Source: Hymenobacter gummosus
GTDB taxonomy: Bacteria; Bacteroidota; Bacteroidia; Cytophagales; Hymenobacteraceae
Length of the DNA: 64,000 nt
Assembly (NCBI RefSeq): GCF_003970915.1
Contig: NZ_RXOF01000011.1
Span: 124,001-188,000, forward strand
Direction: 5' to 3'
Position 1 is the first letter of the stretch; each line of letters begins with the position of its first letter. Shown here piece by piece: positions 57,986 through 64,000 of the stretch. The notes beneath the pieces were generated by a model. It did not search any database, was not told the DNA's origin, and saw nothing but the letters and a program-made list of their open reading frames with translations. A program made the translations under genes and the position numbers.

Positions 57986-58936
57986 CTAGTACGTCAGCCC
58001 GTCGTAGCCGCGGGGGTGCTGCTGCTCGTTGCGGAAGTTGAAGCCGACTTTGCTGCCGCGGCTGACCTGCTGGTTTTCCAGCTTCTGCTTGACGCTGATT
58101 TTCTGGATATCCTGGATGGGCGGGGCCATCAGGTCGTTGTTGACGGCCGCAATCATGGCGCTTTCCACGTACAGGCGCATGGCGTCCTCGTTCACCACGT
58201 TGTGCTCCATGTCGTTGTCGGGCAAATCCAGCTGCTTGGCCCCCTCGATGTAGTAGTGGTTGTCGATGTTGATGAGCAGGCGGCCGACCAGGTAGCCCGG
58301 GTCATTTAGGCGCTGGTACTTAATGCTGTCGGCCATGAAGTTGTAGGCCATGATGTGGCCGAAGAAGCGGCGGCGGAAATCCTCGCTCACGTAGCGCGAG
58401 CCGAACAGCGGGAAGTCGTCGGGAAAGGTGATGATGTTCGAGTGCATCACGAACACCAGCAGGTCACCCGAGAAGCGGATGTGAAATTCCAGCTCGTTGA
58501 TGGGCCGGTACTCGATAATCACGCTCGAATCAACCGAGGTGACGCGGCGGGTGAGGTCGAGCACCAGCTCCTGCGTGACGGTGCGCAGGCACTCGAAGGC
58601 TGCCTGGGCATTGCGGTAGATGGCCTGCTTGGCGGCCGATTTCTGCCGCAGTCCCTCGAAGATGATGTCGAGCTTGTCCTCCACTTCCTCGGGCGCGGAC
58701 GCGGCCTTGGGCGCTTCCGAGGCAGCCGCCGCTTTTTTACGGCTGGCGGGCTTGGCCGGGGCCGGCTTTTCCGCCTTGGCGGCCGGGGCGGCTTTGGCTG
58801 GCTTTTCTGCCTTGGACTTAGCCGCTTTGGCTGCTTTACCGGCTTCGGCGGGCGCGGCGGCCCGACGCTGGTCCAGCTCGGCGGGGTTTTCGGTGAATTC
58901 GGCGGCGGGGCTTGGGTGGTTGTTTTCCTCGGGCAT
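57986..58936 (-). CDS. Conserved hypothetical protein with Ala/Lys/Pro-rich N-terminus
   Basis: 316 residues. Residues ~25-85 are a low-complexity Ala/Lys/Pro segment (AKAAKSKAEKPAKAAPAAKA), like histone-H1 or disordered tails. The folded part from ~85 has EEVEDKLDIIFEGLRQKSAA, VIIEYRPINELEFHIRFSGD, LVFVMHSNIITFPDDFPLFG, FGHIMAYNFMADSIKYQRLN and HYYIEGAKQLDLPDND. The C-terminal domain is very polished, suggesting strong conservation; I recall this as a Bacteroidota-specific family of unknown function but cannot name it. Cytosolic. Ends next to the nested repeat. Confidence 0.82.
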   Translation of the reverse strand: MPEENNHPSPAAEFTENPAELDQRRAAAPAEAGKAAKAAKSKAEKPAKAAPAAKAEKPAPAKPASRKKAAAASEAPKAASAPEEVEDKLDIIFEGLRQKSAAKQAIYRNAQAAFECLRTVTQELVLDLTRRVTSVDSSVIIEYRPINELEFHIRFSGDLLVFVMHSNIITFPDDFPLFGSRYVSEDFRRRFFGHIMAYNFMADSIKYQRLNDPGYLVGRLLINIDNHYYIEGAKQLDLPDNDMEHNVVNEDAMRLYVESAMIAAVNNDLMAPPIQDIQKISVKQKLENQQVSRGSKVGFNFRNEQQHPRGYDGLTY

Positions 58937-59025
58937 AGGTGAGCGGGCGGGGCCCTTTGGGGGTCAGATGCGGAATAGCACGCGGGGCCGGCCGGAACCG
59001 GCGGGTAGCTTAATGCTACGAATCT

Positions 59026-60213
59026 TTAGCCGCCGGGGGTTGGATTTTCGACCGAAAGCCCATCAGCGTCGTCCAACGCGGCCGTGTGCGCCCCCAGCGT
59101 CGGCGGGGCCGCCAGCCCCGCGGCCGTGGCCCAGTGCGGGCTCCGAAACGCCACCGTGCGCAGCCCCGGGTGCGGAAAATCGGTGGTAGCGGGCAGCAGC
59201 ATGGCGGCGGCGCTGGGCTGGCTGAGCGCCTCGCCGGCCGTGCGCACGGCCCCGGCCGGCACCGCGGCGGCCTCCAGCGCCGCCAGCAGCTCCGCCCCGC
59301 TCACCTCCCCGATGCGCCCGCTCAGCAGGGCTTCCAGCGCGGCGCGGTGCTGCACGCGGTCCTTGTTCGTGGCAAACCGCGCTTCCCGGGCCCACTCCGG
59401 CCGCTGCAGCGCGGCGCATAGGTCCTGAAACTGCCGGTCGGAGCCCACGGCCAGGATGAGGCGCCGGCCGTCGGCAGCTTGGTACACGGTGCCGTAGGGC
59501 GCAATGCTGGGGTGGGCCGAGCCCAGGGGCTGCGGGTCGTGGCCCGTCACCAGCCAGGTGCTGCCCTGGTTGGCCAAGGAAGCCAGCCCGGCTTCCCACA
59601 ACGACACCTGCACCAGGGCGCCGCGGCCCGTACGCTCGCGCCGGTACAGGGCCGTGAGCAGGCCTTCCTTGAGCTGGTGGGCGGCCAGGAGGTCCATCAG
59701 GGCCACCGGCATCTTGAGCGGCGGCTGGCCCGGCTCCCCGTTGAGGTGCATGAAGCCGGCTTCGGCCTGCACCACGGCGTCGTAGCCGGCGCGGGCCACC
59801 TCGGGGCCGTAGCCGCTGATCTGCCCGTAAATTAGGCGCGGGTTCCACGCGCTCAGGGTGGCGTAGTCGACCTGCAGCTTTTCCGCGTCGCCGGGCTTGT
59901 AGCTGGCCAGCACGATGTCGGCCTGCGCTGCCAGCTGATGCACCCGGTCCAGATCGGCCGCTCGGCGCAAGTCCAGCACCACCGACTGCTTGCCCCAGTT
60001 GGCGCAGGCGAAATAGGCCGACACGTCGGTATCCGCGGGCTCGGCCGGGGTGCGCCAGCTGCGCGTCACGTCGCCCGCCGGCGGCTCGATTTTGATGACC
60101 TCAGCGCCCAGCTCGGCCAGAAACTGCCCAACCTGCGGCCCGGCCAGTACGGCGGCCAGCTCCAGCACGCGCAGGCCGTGAAGGGGAAGTGGGGCAGCAG
60201 GAGTTTGGGACAT
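59026..60213 (-). CDS. CaiB/BaiF family CoA-transferase
   Basis: 395 residues from ATG 60213. Class III CoA-transferase pattern: LHGLRVLELAAVLAGPQVGQ, FLAELGAEVIKIEPPAGDVT, DIVLASYKPG, LIYGQISGYGP, YDAVVQAEAGFM, and the catalytic Asp in VALMDLLAAHQLKEGLLTAL. Large/small-domain spacing is normal. It moves CoA between carboxylic acids; substrates of such enzymes vary (carnitine, formyl/oxalyl, bile acids) and cannot be read here. Promoter TACCTTCG lies at 60240-60247 on the minus strand. Divergent from a Gfo/Idh/MocA gene. Confidence 0.92.
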   Translation of the reverse strand: MSQTPAAPLPLHGLRVLELAAVLAGPQVGQFLAELGAEVIKIEPPAGDVTRSWRTPAEPADTDVSAYFACANWGKQSVVLDLRRAADLDRVHQLAAQADIVLASYKPGDAEKLQVDYATLSAWNPRLIYGQISGYGPEVARAGYDAVVQAEAGFMHLNGEPGQPPLKMPVALMDLLAAHQLKEGLLTALYRRERTGRGALVQVSLWEAGLASLANQGSTWLVTGHDPQPLGSAHPSIAPYGTVYQAADGRRLILAVGSDRQFQDLCAALQRPEWAREARFATNKDRVQHRAALEALLSGRIGEVSGAELLAALEAAAVPAGAVRTAGEALSQPSAAAMLLPATTDFPHPGLRTVAFRSPHWATAAGLAAPPTLGAHTAALDDADGLSVENPTPGG

Positions 60214-60532
60214 GGCAGGGGAAAGCTGATGGTGCGCCGCGAAGGTAGCAGCGGCCCCGTCGCTCCGGTGGCCAGGTGGCGGGGCATAGTTTAGATGAGT
60301 GGCGGCAGAATTGTGTGCTGCTGCTGCATAAATCTGCGAAGGGCCGAACACCTGTGCGCCGACGCTGTATAATTCTTGGGCGCATCCAAAAATTACGACG
60401 TGGCTTCTGTTATAATTTCTGGAAACGCCCGGGATTACAACAGAGCGGTGGTGTTCAACGGGACCGGTTTCGCGCGGAGCGGGCCGGGGCGGGCCAGAAG
60501 CTGCTTGCGCGGCTTCGCCTTACCTTGCCGCC
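60214..60532. promoter_or_regulatory. Divergent promoter region between CoA-transferase and oxidoreductase genes
   Basis: Minus-strand TACCTTCG at 60240-60247 (CoA-transferase). An AT-rich centre holds two overlapping inverted repeats: GGGCGCATCCAAAAATTA (60378-60395) against 60413-60430 (14 of 18 paired) and CTGTTATAAT / ATTACAACAG (60407-60416, 60434-60443). They look like alternative structures or an operator. TACCTTG (60521-60527) ends 5 nt before ATG 60533. Confidence 0.5.
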
Positions 60533-61591
60533 ATGAGTTCTTCCAACCCGATCCAGACCGGTCTGCTCGCCTACGGCATGTCGGGCCAGCTGTTCCAGGC
60601 ACCCTTCGTGGCCGCGCATCCCGCTTTTGCCTTTCGCGCCGTGGTGGAGCGCACGCGCAAGCAGGCCCGGCAGCGCTACCCCGACGCCATTAGCTACGAC
60701 GCGGTGGACGCGCTGCTGGCCGACGAGGCCATCGAACTGGTCATCGTCAACACGCCCAACGACTCGCACGTGGCCCTGGCCCGGCAGGCTCTGCAGGCCG
60801 GCAAGCACGTGCTGCTGGAAAAGCCCGTAGCCACGTCGGTGGCCGAGCTGATGGAGCTGTACGCGCTGGCCCGCGCCCGGAACCGGCAGCTGCTGGCCTA
60901 CCAGAACCGCCGCTGGGACTCGGATTTCCAGTCGGTGCGCGAGGTGGTGGCGAGCGGGCAGCTGGGCCGGCTGGTGGAGGTCACGTTCCGCTTTGATCGG
61001 CACAAGCTGCCGCTGCACCACAAATTGTTCAAGGAGGAGCCCGAGACGCCCGGCAGCGGCCTGCTCTTCGACCTCGGCCCCCACGTGCTCGACCAGGCCC
61101 TGAGCCTGTTCGGCCGGCCCGAGCACGTGCGGCGCACCCTGGGCCAGTTTCGCCCCGGCTCCCGCGTGGCCGATTACTTTCAGCTGCAGCTGCACTACCC
61201 CCAGGGCCCGCTGGTGACGGTGGCCGGCGGCCTGGTAATTCCGCAGCCGCTGCCCTCCTTTGTGCTGCACGGCACGCACGGCTCCTTCCTCAAGCCCCGC
61301 GCCGACGTGCAGGAAGCCCAGCTCAACGACGCAATGTCGCCGCTCGACGCCGCCTACGGCCTGGAGCCCGCCGAGCTGGCCGGGCAGCTGACGGTGGTGG
61401 CCGCCGACGGCCAGCGCCGCACCAGTAGCGTAGCCGCGCCCAAGGGCGACTACATGGGCCTGTTCGAAGCCGTGTACCAGTCGCTGCGCCACGGCGCCCC
61501 CTACCCCATCACCGAAGAGCAGCTCCTTTGGCAGCTACGGGCCCTCACCGAGCCCGACGACGCCTGGGCGCTGGACGGCGTGAACCAGTGA
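60533..61591 (+). CDS. Gfo/Idh/MocA family oxidoreductase, cytosolic
   Basis: 352 residues. Rossmann start TGLLAYGMSGQLFQAPFVAA (GxGxxG-like AYGMSG), ELVIVNTPNDSHVALARQAL, and the catalytic-region motif VLLEKPVATS with the conserved Lys. The C-terminal domain includes GSGLLFDLGPHVLDQALSLF and the late HGTHGSFLKPRADVQEAQL. The arrangement is that of E. coli YdgJ/YhhX-type oxidoreductases, which act on sugar or inositol derivatives using NAD(P). No signal, unlike the Tat-exported paralogue at 12029. Substrate unknown. Confidence 0.92.
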   Translation: MSSSNPIQTGLLAYGMSGQLFQAPFVAAHPAFAFRAVVERTRKQARQRYPDAISYDAVDALLADEAIELVIVNTPNDSHVALARQALQAGKHVLLEKPVATSVAELMELYALARARNRQLLAYQNRRWDSDFQSVREVVASGQLGRLVEVTFRFDRHKLPLHHKLFKEEPETPGSGLLFDLGPHVLDQALSLFGRPEHVRRTLGQFRPGSRVADYFQLQLHYPQGPLVTVAGGLVIPQPLPSFVLHGTHGSFLKPRADVQEAQLNDAMSPLDAAYGLEPAELAGQLTVVAADGQRRTSSVAAPKGDYMGLFEAVYQSLRHGAPYPITEEQLLWQLRALTEPDDAWALDGVNQ

Positions 61592-61607
61592 TAGTAAGCC
61601 GCATCAC

Positions 61608-61764
61608 AGCCGCGTAGCGGCGCCACGTCAATAGCACAAGCGTGGTGAGAATGAACCCGAGCTCCGTAGGAGCGGCACCAACCTGCACGGTCAAGGTGCC
61701 GCTCCTACGGAGCTCCAGACGCTCTTGCTCCCTGTTGCTATTGATGTGGCGCCGCTACGCGGCT
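61608..61764. repeat. Nested inverted repeat AGCCGCGTAGCGGCGCCACG family, copy 2
   Basis: Same outer (61608-61634, 61738-61764) and inner (GAGCTCCGTAGGAGCGGCAC, 61659-61715) arms as copy 1 at 30076-30234; spacer sequences differ. Confidence 0.9.
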
Positions 61765-61883
61765 GTAGTACCAGCCTGTAACCGGGCCGCCCCACTGGCG
61801 CGCGTCTGCGACGCGCCTGTCATAACGACCAGCATCCTGCCGGCGTGGTCGATTTGCAACCCAGGTGCGGGCCAGCGTCGGGC

Positions 61884-62549
61884 TCAATCCCGGTACCGGG
61901 CGGCCAGCTCCACGATATCCTTGACTTCGAGCACCCGCTTCTCGTAGCCGTGGCGGGTCACGTTGATCATGGCCCGGCCCACTTCGGCCATGGTCGAGAC
62001 AAAGCCGGGCGTGAGCCGCCGGGCCAGGGGGTAGAGCCAGGCAATGTACTTGTAGAAGGGCAGGATATTTCGCTGCCCCGGCGTGACTTTCATAAAGCCC
62101 GGCCGGAACATATAAGCGGCCCGGAACGGCAGGCGCAGCAGCTCGTTTTCGGTGCGGCCCTTCACCCGCGCCCACATCTGCCGGCCCTTCTCCGTGGAGT
62201 CGGTGCCCGCGCCCGAGACGTAGCAGAACGTCAGCTGCGGGCTCTGCCGGGCCAGCGTGCGGGCGAAGCCCAGGGTGAGGTCGTAGGTCAGGCGCCGGTA
62301 TTCGGGCTCCTTCAGGCCCACCGACGACACGCCCAAACAGAAGTAACAGGCGTCGTAGCCCCGCAGCTCGCTTTCGATGGATTCGGGGTGCTCAAAATCG
62401 GCCAGCAGCACTTCGCGCAGCTTGGGGTGCTGCCGGCCGGTGGGGCGGCGCGTCACCACCAGCACTTGTTCGATGCTGGTATCCTGCAAGCATTCGAGCA
62501 GCACGCCTTCGCCCACCATGCCGGTGGCGCCGGTTACTATAACTTTCAT
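61884..62549 (-). CDS. NAD(P)-binding atypical SDR (HTATIP2/epimerase-like)
   Basis: 221 residues. MKVIVTGATGMVGEGVLLEC carries the TGATGxxG dinucleotide site of atypical short-chain dehydrogenases; later segments are YDACYFCLGVSSVGLKEPEY, FCYVSGAGTDSTEKGRQMWA and the short active-site remnant, then FMKVTPGQRNILPFYKYIAW. Such proteins (HTATIP2/TIP30, YbjT relatives) are reductase- or regulator-like without known substrate. The Tyr-x-x-x-Lys motif of true SDRs is not present, so it may be a sensor or scaffold. Confidence 0.82.
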   Translation of the reverse strand: MKVIVTGATGMVGEGVLLECLQDTSIEQVLVVTRRPTGRQHPKLREVLLADFEHPESIESELRGYDACYFCLGVSSVGLKEPEYRRLTYDLTLGFARTLARQSPQLTFCYVSGAGTDSTEKGRQMWARVKGRTENELLRLPFRAAYMFRPGFMKVTPGQRNILPFYKYIAWLYPLARRLTPGFVSTMAEVGRAMINVTRHGYEKRVLEVKDIVELAARYRD

Positions 62550-62641
62550 ATCGGGGGCATTACCGTGAGGGTTCTATCCCTACGTCGGCCAGCCAGCCCC
62601 GATACTTTACGGCGGGCGAAAATTCCGCGGCCGGCACCGGC

Positions 62642-63346
62642 TCAGGGCGCCGCGTAGCCGCCGGGCAGGTAACCGTACTCAATCAGCTGCGGCGTGGGCT
62701 GCGCCGCATCGAGGGGCAGCAGCCGGCCTTCGTTGAGCAAATACAGGCGCTGACAGAGCGGCAGCAGCGCGCGGTAGTCGTGGTCGGTGAGCAGCAAGCC
62801 CTTGCGCTGGGCAGCTGCCCGGATTTCCTCGCCCAGGCCCTCCAGCTGCACCGGCGCGAGGTGGGCCAGCGGCTCGTCGAGCAACGTAAACTGCGTGGGC
62901 TGGTGCAGCAGCAGCAGGGTTTCGGCCAGGCGCTGCTGCCCGCCCGAGAGCCGGCCCACCGGCTCGCGCAGCCGCGCCAGCAGCCCCGGGAAGCGGGCAA
63001 AAGCCACGGCAGGCTCTACCGCCAGCCAGCGGGCCGCCGTACCGAGCGACAGCGCGGCGGGCAGCAGCGGCGTCTGGGGCAAATAGTTGATCAGGCCCGG
63101 CCGGCGGTAAGCCGGGTACACGTAGCGGCCATCCAGGCGCACCGAGGCATCGGGCACGGTGCGCGGGCCGAAGACGGCTTGCAGCAGGGTGCTTTTGCCG
63201 CAGCCGTTGCGGCCCAGCAGCCCGGCCACCACGCCGGTTTCCAGCTTCAGGTAGATGCTGCTGAGCAGCGTCCGCCCGCCGGGCAGCTCCACGCGGATGC
63301 CATCGGCTTCGAGGATGTGGGCGGTGGGTGGGGCCAGCTTAGCCAA
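62642..63346 (-). CDS. ABC transporter ATP-binding protein
   Basis: 234 residues. All ABC motifs: Walker A GLLGRNGCGKSTLL, signature GRLSGGQQRLAETL (SGGQ), Walker B FTLLDEPLAHLAPV with the catalytic Glu, and the H-loop LLTDHDYRALLPL. The N-terminal strand HILEADGIRVELPGGRTLLS is usual. The length is that of lone ATPase subunits. It overlaps the upstream gene for a small membrane protein by 8 bp, so the two are translated together. Confidence 0.92.
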   Translation of the reverse strand: MAKLAPPTAHILEADGIRVELPGGRTLLSSIYLKLETGVVAGLLGRNGCGKSTLLQAVFGPRTVPDASVRLDGRYVYPAYRRPGLINYLPQTPLLPAALSLGTAARWLAVEPAVAFARFPGLLARLREPVGRLSGGQQRLAETLLLLHQPTQFTLLDEPLAHLAPVQLEGLGEEIRAAAQRKGLLLTDHDYRALLPLCQRLYLLNEGRLLPLDAAQPTPQLIEYGYLPGGYAAP

Positions 63347-63653
63347 GGCGCATCAGACTTAGCTGCCACGCCACGCCGAACAGGGCCATGTCGAGCCCAA
63401 AAGACCAGCCCCACAGCGCCGGCCGCGACCAGCCCAGGTTGTGCCACCACCACCAGCGGGCGGGGCGCAGTTGGTTGTGCAGGTAGGCCAGGGCGGGCCA
63501 GCTCAGCAGCTTCAGCAGCCACGGCACCGCGCCCAGCCCGCCGCCCGCCGCCCAGACCGGCCCCAGAATAGCCGCCGATACCAGCCCGTGGCTAAGGGCC
63601 ACCGAGCGGTAATACAGCCCGAACACGCGTAACAAGCGGAGCAATAGTGCCAT
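63339..63653 (-). CDS. Small membrane protein coupled to the ABC ATPase
   Basis: 104 residues from ATG 63653 (MALLLRLLRVFGLYYRSVAL). About three membrane helices (~20-36, 41-57, 78-97) with an aromatic basic segment (RPARWWWWHNLGWSRPALWG) between. Its stop overlaps the ABC ATPase start by 8 bp. It is far too short for a usual ABC permease (about six helices), so it could be a partner, a chaperone-like subunit or a shortened permease that oligomerises. I do not recognise the family. Confidence 0.72.
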   Translation of the reverse strand: MALLLRLLRVFGLYYRSVALSHGLVSAAILGPVWAAGGGLGAVPWLLKLLSWPALAYLHNQLRPARWWWWHNLGWSRPALWGWSFGLDMALFGVAWQLSLMRLG

Positions 63654-63713
63654 AGAATAGCGCCCCAATAATACCGGGCGAACCATCCAACGCCGGCGGC
63701 TGTTCTTTTCGCG

Positions 63714-63721
63714 TATCTTTA
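63714..63721 (+). promoter_or_regulatory. -7-like element TATCTTTA for the helicase gene
   Basis: Seven of eight positions match TAnnTTTG; 71 bp before the TTG at 63793. Confidence 0.35.
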
Positions 63722-63792
63722 GCCAGAATACGCTGCTGTTGCTGACCAGGAACCCAAGGTCAGCCATCTTTTCAAACCCAATTGCTGAACCC

Positions 63793-64000
63793 TTGACGTT
63801 CGACGATTTTCAACTGCACCCCGACGTAGCCGACGGAGTGCACGGCATGGGCTACACCAAGCCCTCCCCCATTCAGGAACAGGCCATTCCGGCCGCCCTC
63901 GCCGGCAAAGACCTCATTGCCTGCGCCCAGACCGGCACCGGCAAAACCGCCGCCTACCTGCTGCCCGTCCTCGATTTCATTGCCTACGAGCGGCCCGCCC
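63793..64000 (+). CDS. DEAD-box RNA helicase, N-terminal part (runs off the right edge)
   Basis: From a TTG at 63793 the frame reads [20 protein letters not shown], then the Q motif [16 protein letters not shown] and motif [19 protein letters not shown] before the window ends. These are the first two signature motifs of DEAD-box ATP-dependent RNA helicases (RhlE/CsdA type). No in-frame ATG lies upstream, and the family's TFxDF start fits the TTG. Bacteroidota helicases of this type act in ribosome assembly and cold growth. Confidence 0.9.
   Translation, partial: MTFDDFQLHPDVADGVHGMGYTKPSPIQEQAIPAALAGKDLIACAQTGTGKTAAYLLPVLDFIAYERPA

Noticed and set aside
1523-61764. Possible CRISPR array or insertion-sequence ends among the repeats
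   Set aside because: Inverted repeats are pairs, not evenly spaced direct repeats; no cas gene or transposase is present, and I saw no flanking target duplications that I could verify by eye.
1-64000. tRNA or rRNA genes
   Set aside because: No cloverleaf or rRNA-like conserved segment noticed in any intergenic region on either strand; a covariance-model search would be decisive.

Overview
The window looks like chromosomal DNA of a high-GC Bacteroidota of the Hymenobacter type. The evidence is proteins with Bacteroidota-style carboxypeptidase-regulatory and TonB architecture, a GT3-type glycogen synthase, an OprO/P-like porin, many exported TPR and lipoproteins, and Bacteroidota -7 promoter elements (TAnnTTTG, here often TACCTTCG or TACTTTTG) in front of genes. 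I saw no rRNA, tRNA, CRISPR array, transposase or phage module. Taxonomy is inferred from gene content only.

Layout. 1-14.4 kb: partial TPR protein, SnoaL-like protein, two lipoproteins, an EamA transporter, a FabH-type ketosynthase, a roadblock-domain protein, a truncated TonB-receptor remnant, ElaA-type acetyltransferase, porin, SIMPL protein, Tat-exported Gfo/Idh/MocA oxidoreductase, one frameshifted small gene and one 37-residue lysine-rich protein. 14.6-24.8 kb: desaturase-like membrane protein, general stress protein, PAS-only sensor, exported M28 peptidase, and a MarR regulator divergent from a TonB-dependent receptor followed by a small ACP-like protein. 26.3-39.3 kb: a group that may act together: AMP-dependent ligase, DUF3419/BtaA-like aminocarboxypropyl transferase and choline-kinase-like phosphotransferase in one operon; then LysR/GNAT, an acyltransferase-like protein, a PEP-synthase-like dikinase with a UbiA-like membrane enzyme, and a divergent MMPL exporter. 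39.4-45.5 kb: TPR and small exported proteins, a YfcC-family permease and two tandem DUF421 proteins with zinc ribbons. 46.1-49.9 kb: glycogen genes (GH13 branching-type enzyme and GT3 glycogen synthase). 50-55.6 kb: exported proteins, a STAS protein, ribonuclease Z, queuosine-precursor transporter and tryptophanyl-tRNA synthetase. 56-64 kb: a lone GmrSD-like (DUF262-DUF1524) restriction protein, a conserved hypothetical, CaiB/BaiF CoA-transferase, a cytosolic Gfo/Idh/MocA oxidoreductase, an NAD(P)-binding protein, a small ABC ATPase/membrane-protein pair, and the start of a DEAD-box RNA helicase.

The most striking non-coding feature is the density of long nested inverted repeats between genes. 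At least eight sequence families are present; several occur twice and often touch stop codons. Four of the families share a GTCAT...GAG...AG.GAAG theme although their remaining sequence differs. There is also a nine-unit 21-bp tandem array whose alternate units carry promoter-like cores on the minus strand. Five genes have a -7-like element ending 4-5 nt before the ATG, which would give leaderless mRNAs; two of these are the divergent UbiA and MMPL genes of the candidate lipid/metabolite locus.
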